Assembly (NCBI GenBank): GCA_903836325.1
Contig: CAILQE010000032.1
Span: 1-7,012, forward strand
DNA: 7,012 nucleotides
Source: an uncultured Candidatus Saccharibacteria bacterium
GTDB lineage: Bacteria; Patescibacteriota; Saccharimonadia; Saccharimonadales; UBA4665
Reading direction: 5' to 3'
The translations under genes were made by a program, and so were the position numbers. Below the pieces are notes generated by a model. It was not told the DNA's origin, did not search any database, and worked only from the letters and a program-made list of their open reading frames with translations. Numbering within the stretch: the stretch's first letter is position 1; each line of letters begins with the position of its first letter. Below, in pieces: positions 6,408 to 7,012 of the stretch.

Positions 6408-6428
6408 TTGACTAATATTTGCTAGAAT
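6408..6428 (+). promoter_or_regulatory. Candidate extended -10 promoter of the TTG-started gene
   Basis: TGC followed by TAGAAT (6420-6428) is a TGn-extended -10, which can work without a -35. Initiation near 6435 would give a leader of about 22 nt that contains the AGAGGTG site. TTGACT (6408-6413) is a 5/6 match to the -35 consensus but is only 9 bp from TAGAAT. It could instead serve a weaker box near 6431-6437 with a spacer of 17-18 bp. Confidence 0.45.
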
Positions 6429-6441
6429 ATACATATAGGAA

Positions 6442-6448
6442 AGAGGTG
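6442..6448 (+). promoter_or_regulatory. Strong ribosome binding site selecting a TTG start
   Basis: AGAGGTG ends 8 nt before TTG at 6457. The next in-frame ATG (6493) has no properly spaced Shine-Dalgarno, and an in-frame TAG at 6436-6438 closes the frame upstream. The site therefore decides in favour of TTG. Confidence 0.8.
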
Positions 6449-6456
6449 GGATTAAT

Positions 6457-7012
6457 TTGAATCCGGATAGGGAAAAATCCAAATATAACGCTATGGATGG
6501 CTTTGTTAAAAAAGAGCCTGTTTATCAGCATAGAAATACGCCTGAAGTAAATCATAAGAAAATCGAAAAAGTTGAAGAAGATTATTTAAAAAAAGAAGAA
6601 ATAATCGAAGACCAAAAAACCAAGAACGCGATAGACGACATTGTTCTAAGTGAAAGCAATTCCCTGATGCAAATTGAAGATAAGAATATAGACAGTATTA
6701 GGAGGGGCGGAAAGAAACAGAAGTCCAAATTAGTTAGAATACTATTTAATAAATGGAACTTCATTGTATTAGGACTAATCCTAATTACTTTATTCGGCTT
6801 GCCGTATACGAGATACAAAATATTAGGCTTATATTTTAAGAATGACGTAACTATACAGGCAATTGATTCAGATACTAAAAACGGTATTAGTGGTTCTGTG
6901 GTTCGAGTAGATAATAAGAACTATAAAACAGATGTGAATGGAATAGTAGATATTAAACTTAATTTGGGTTCTCACAGTTTCAGTTTCAATAAACCATATT
7001 ACGGACTAGTCA
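6457..7012 (+). CDS. Single-pass membrane protein with Ig-like/carboxypeptidase-regulatory-like domain (3' truncated)
   Basis: The open frame begins at TTG and runs without a stop to the right edge, giving 185 residues of a longer protein. It starts MNPDREKSKY. A long, highly charged cytoplasmic N-terminus (1-97) is rich in Lys and Glu and may be coiled or disordered at about 35-60. A basic patch (RRGGKKQKSK, 82-91) precedes one transmembrane helix (about 101-117). The extracytoplasmic part begins VTIQAIDSDTKNGISGSVV (131-149) and continues with KTDVNGIVDIKL (157-168) and GSHSFSF (171-177). This is the beta-sandwich pattern of carboxypeptidase regulatory-like/Ig-like (CarboxypepD_reg or PEGA-like) repeats, with the characteristic T-D-x-x-G-x-V turn. 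Such domains usually serve as surface stalks or adhesion modules, so catalytic or further repeat domains may follow outside the window. The TTG start is favoured by the AGAGGTG site. The role is inferred only from architecture. Confidence 0.85.
   Translation, partial: MNPDREKSKYNAMDGFVKKEPVYQHRNTPEVNHKKIEKVEEDYLKKEEIIEDQKTKNAIDDIVLSESNSLMQIEDKNIDSIRRGGKKQKSKLVRILFNKWNFIVLGLILITLFGLPYTRYKILGLYFKNDVTIQAIDSDTKNGISGSVVRVDNKNYKTDVNGIVDIKLNLGSHSFSFNKPYYGLV

Noticed and set aside
6582..6818. Minus-strand 78-residue open frame near the right end
   Set aside because: It is antisense to the TTG-started partial gene, whose frame, ribosome binding site and domain pattern are much better supported.

Overview
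The window is AT-rich (roughly one third G+C by eye), gene-dense and bacterial. Protein style (a membrane-anchored CPYC thioredoxin, a degenerate CNNM-like CBS protein, low-complexity membrane-anchored surface proteins) and the wording of the aspartyl-tRNA synthetase suggest a member of the Patescibacteria/CPR, most likely Candidatus Saccharibacteria (TM7). That placement is inferred from family resemblance, not from a marker search. All five complete genes end in TAA or TAG, and none needs UGA recoding. No tRNA, rRNA, CRISPR array, insertion sequence or phage gene was seen.

Layout. The minus strand (19-2672) carries a two-gene operon. A DsbA-like exported thiol oxidoreductase (1995-2672) comes first, and a multi-pass membrane protein with GT-C glycosyltransferase-like motifs (19-1992) starts 2 bp after its stop codon. 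A 96-bp divergent intergenic region (2673-2768) holds a good promoter for the minus operon, a small inverted repeat and a weaker plus-strand promoter. The plus strand then reads: a CNNM/CorC-like membrane protein with paired CBS domains (2769-3758); aspS, aspartyl-tRNA synthetase (3798-5552); an unrecognised single-pass exported protein (5618-6403); and a second single-pass protein with an Ig-like/carboxypeptidase-regulatory-like extracytoplasmic domain (6457-7012). The last gene starts at TTG and runs off the right edge.

How the genes may work together. Apart from aspS, every gene encodes an envelope protein. The DsbA-like enzyme is translationally coupled to the GT-C-like protein, whose two cysteines outside its membrane helices lie in the predicted extracytoplasmic C-terminal domain. 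The exported protein at 5618-6403 has exactly two cysteines, also on the outer side. A plausible reading is local oxidative folding of surface proteins, but this is inference. AspRS has the His and Gly found in non-discriminating enzymes, which points to tRNA-dependent Asn synthesis through GatCAB elsewhere in the genome.

No wholly new system is evident. The most useful leads are the dsbA/GT-C coupling, the AspRS specificity residues and altered motif 2, the mixture of Shine-Dalgarno and apparently leaderless starts with TGn-extended -10 boxes, and the TTG-started truncated gene.
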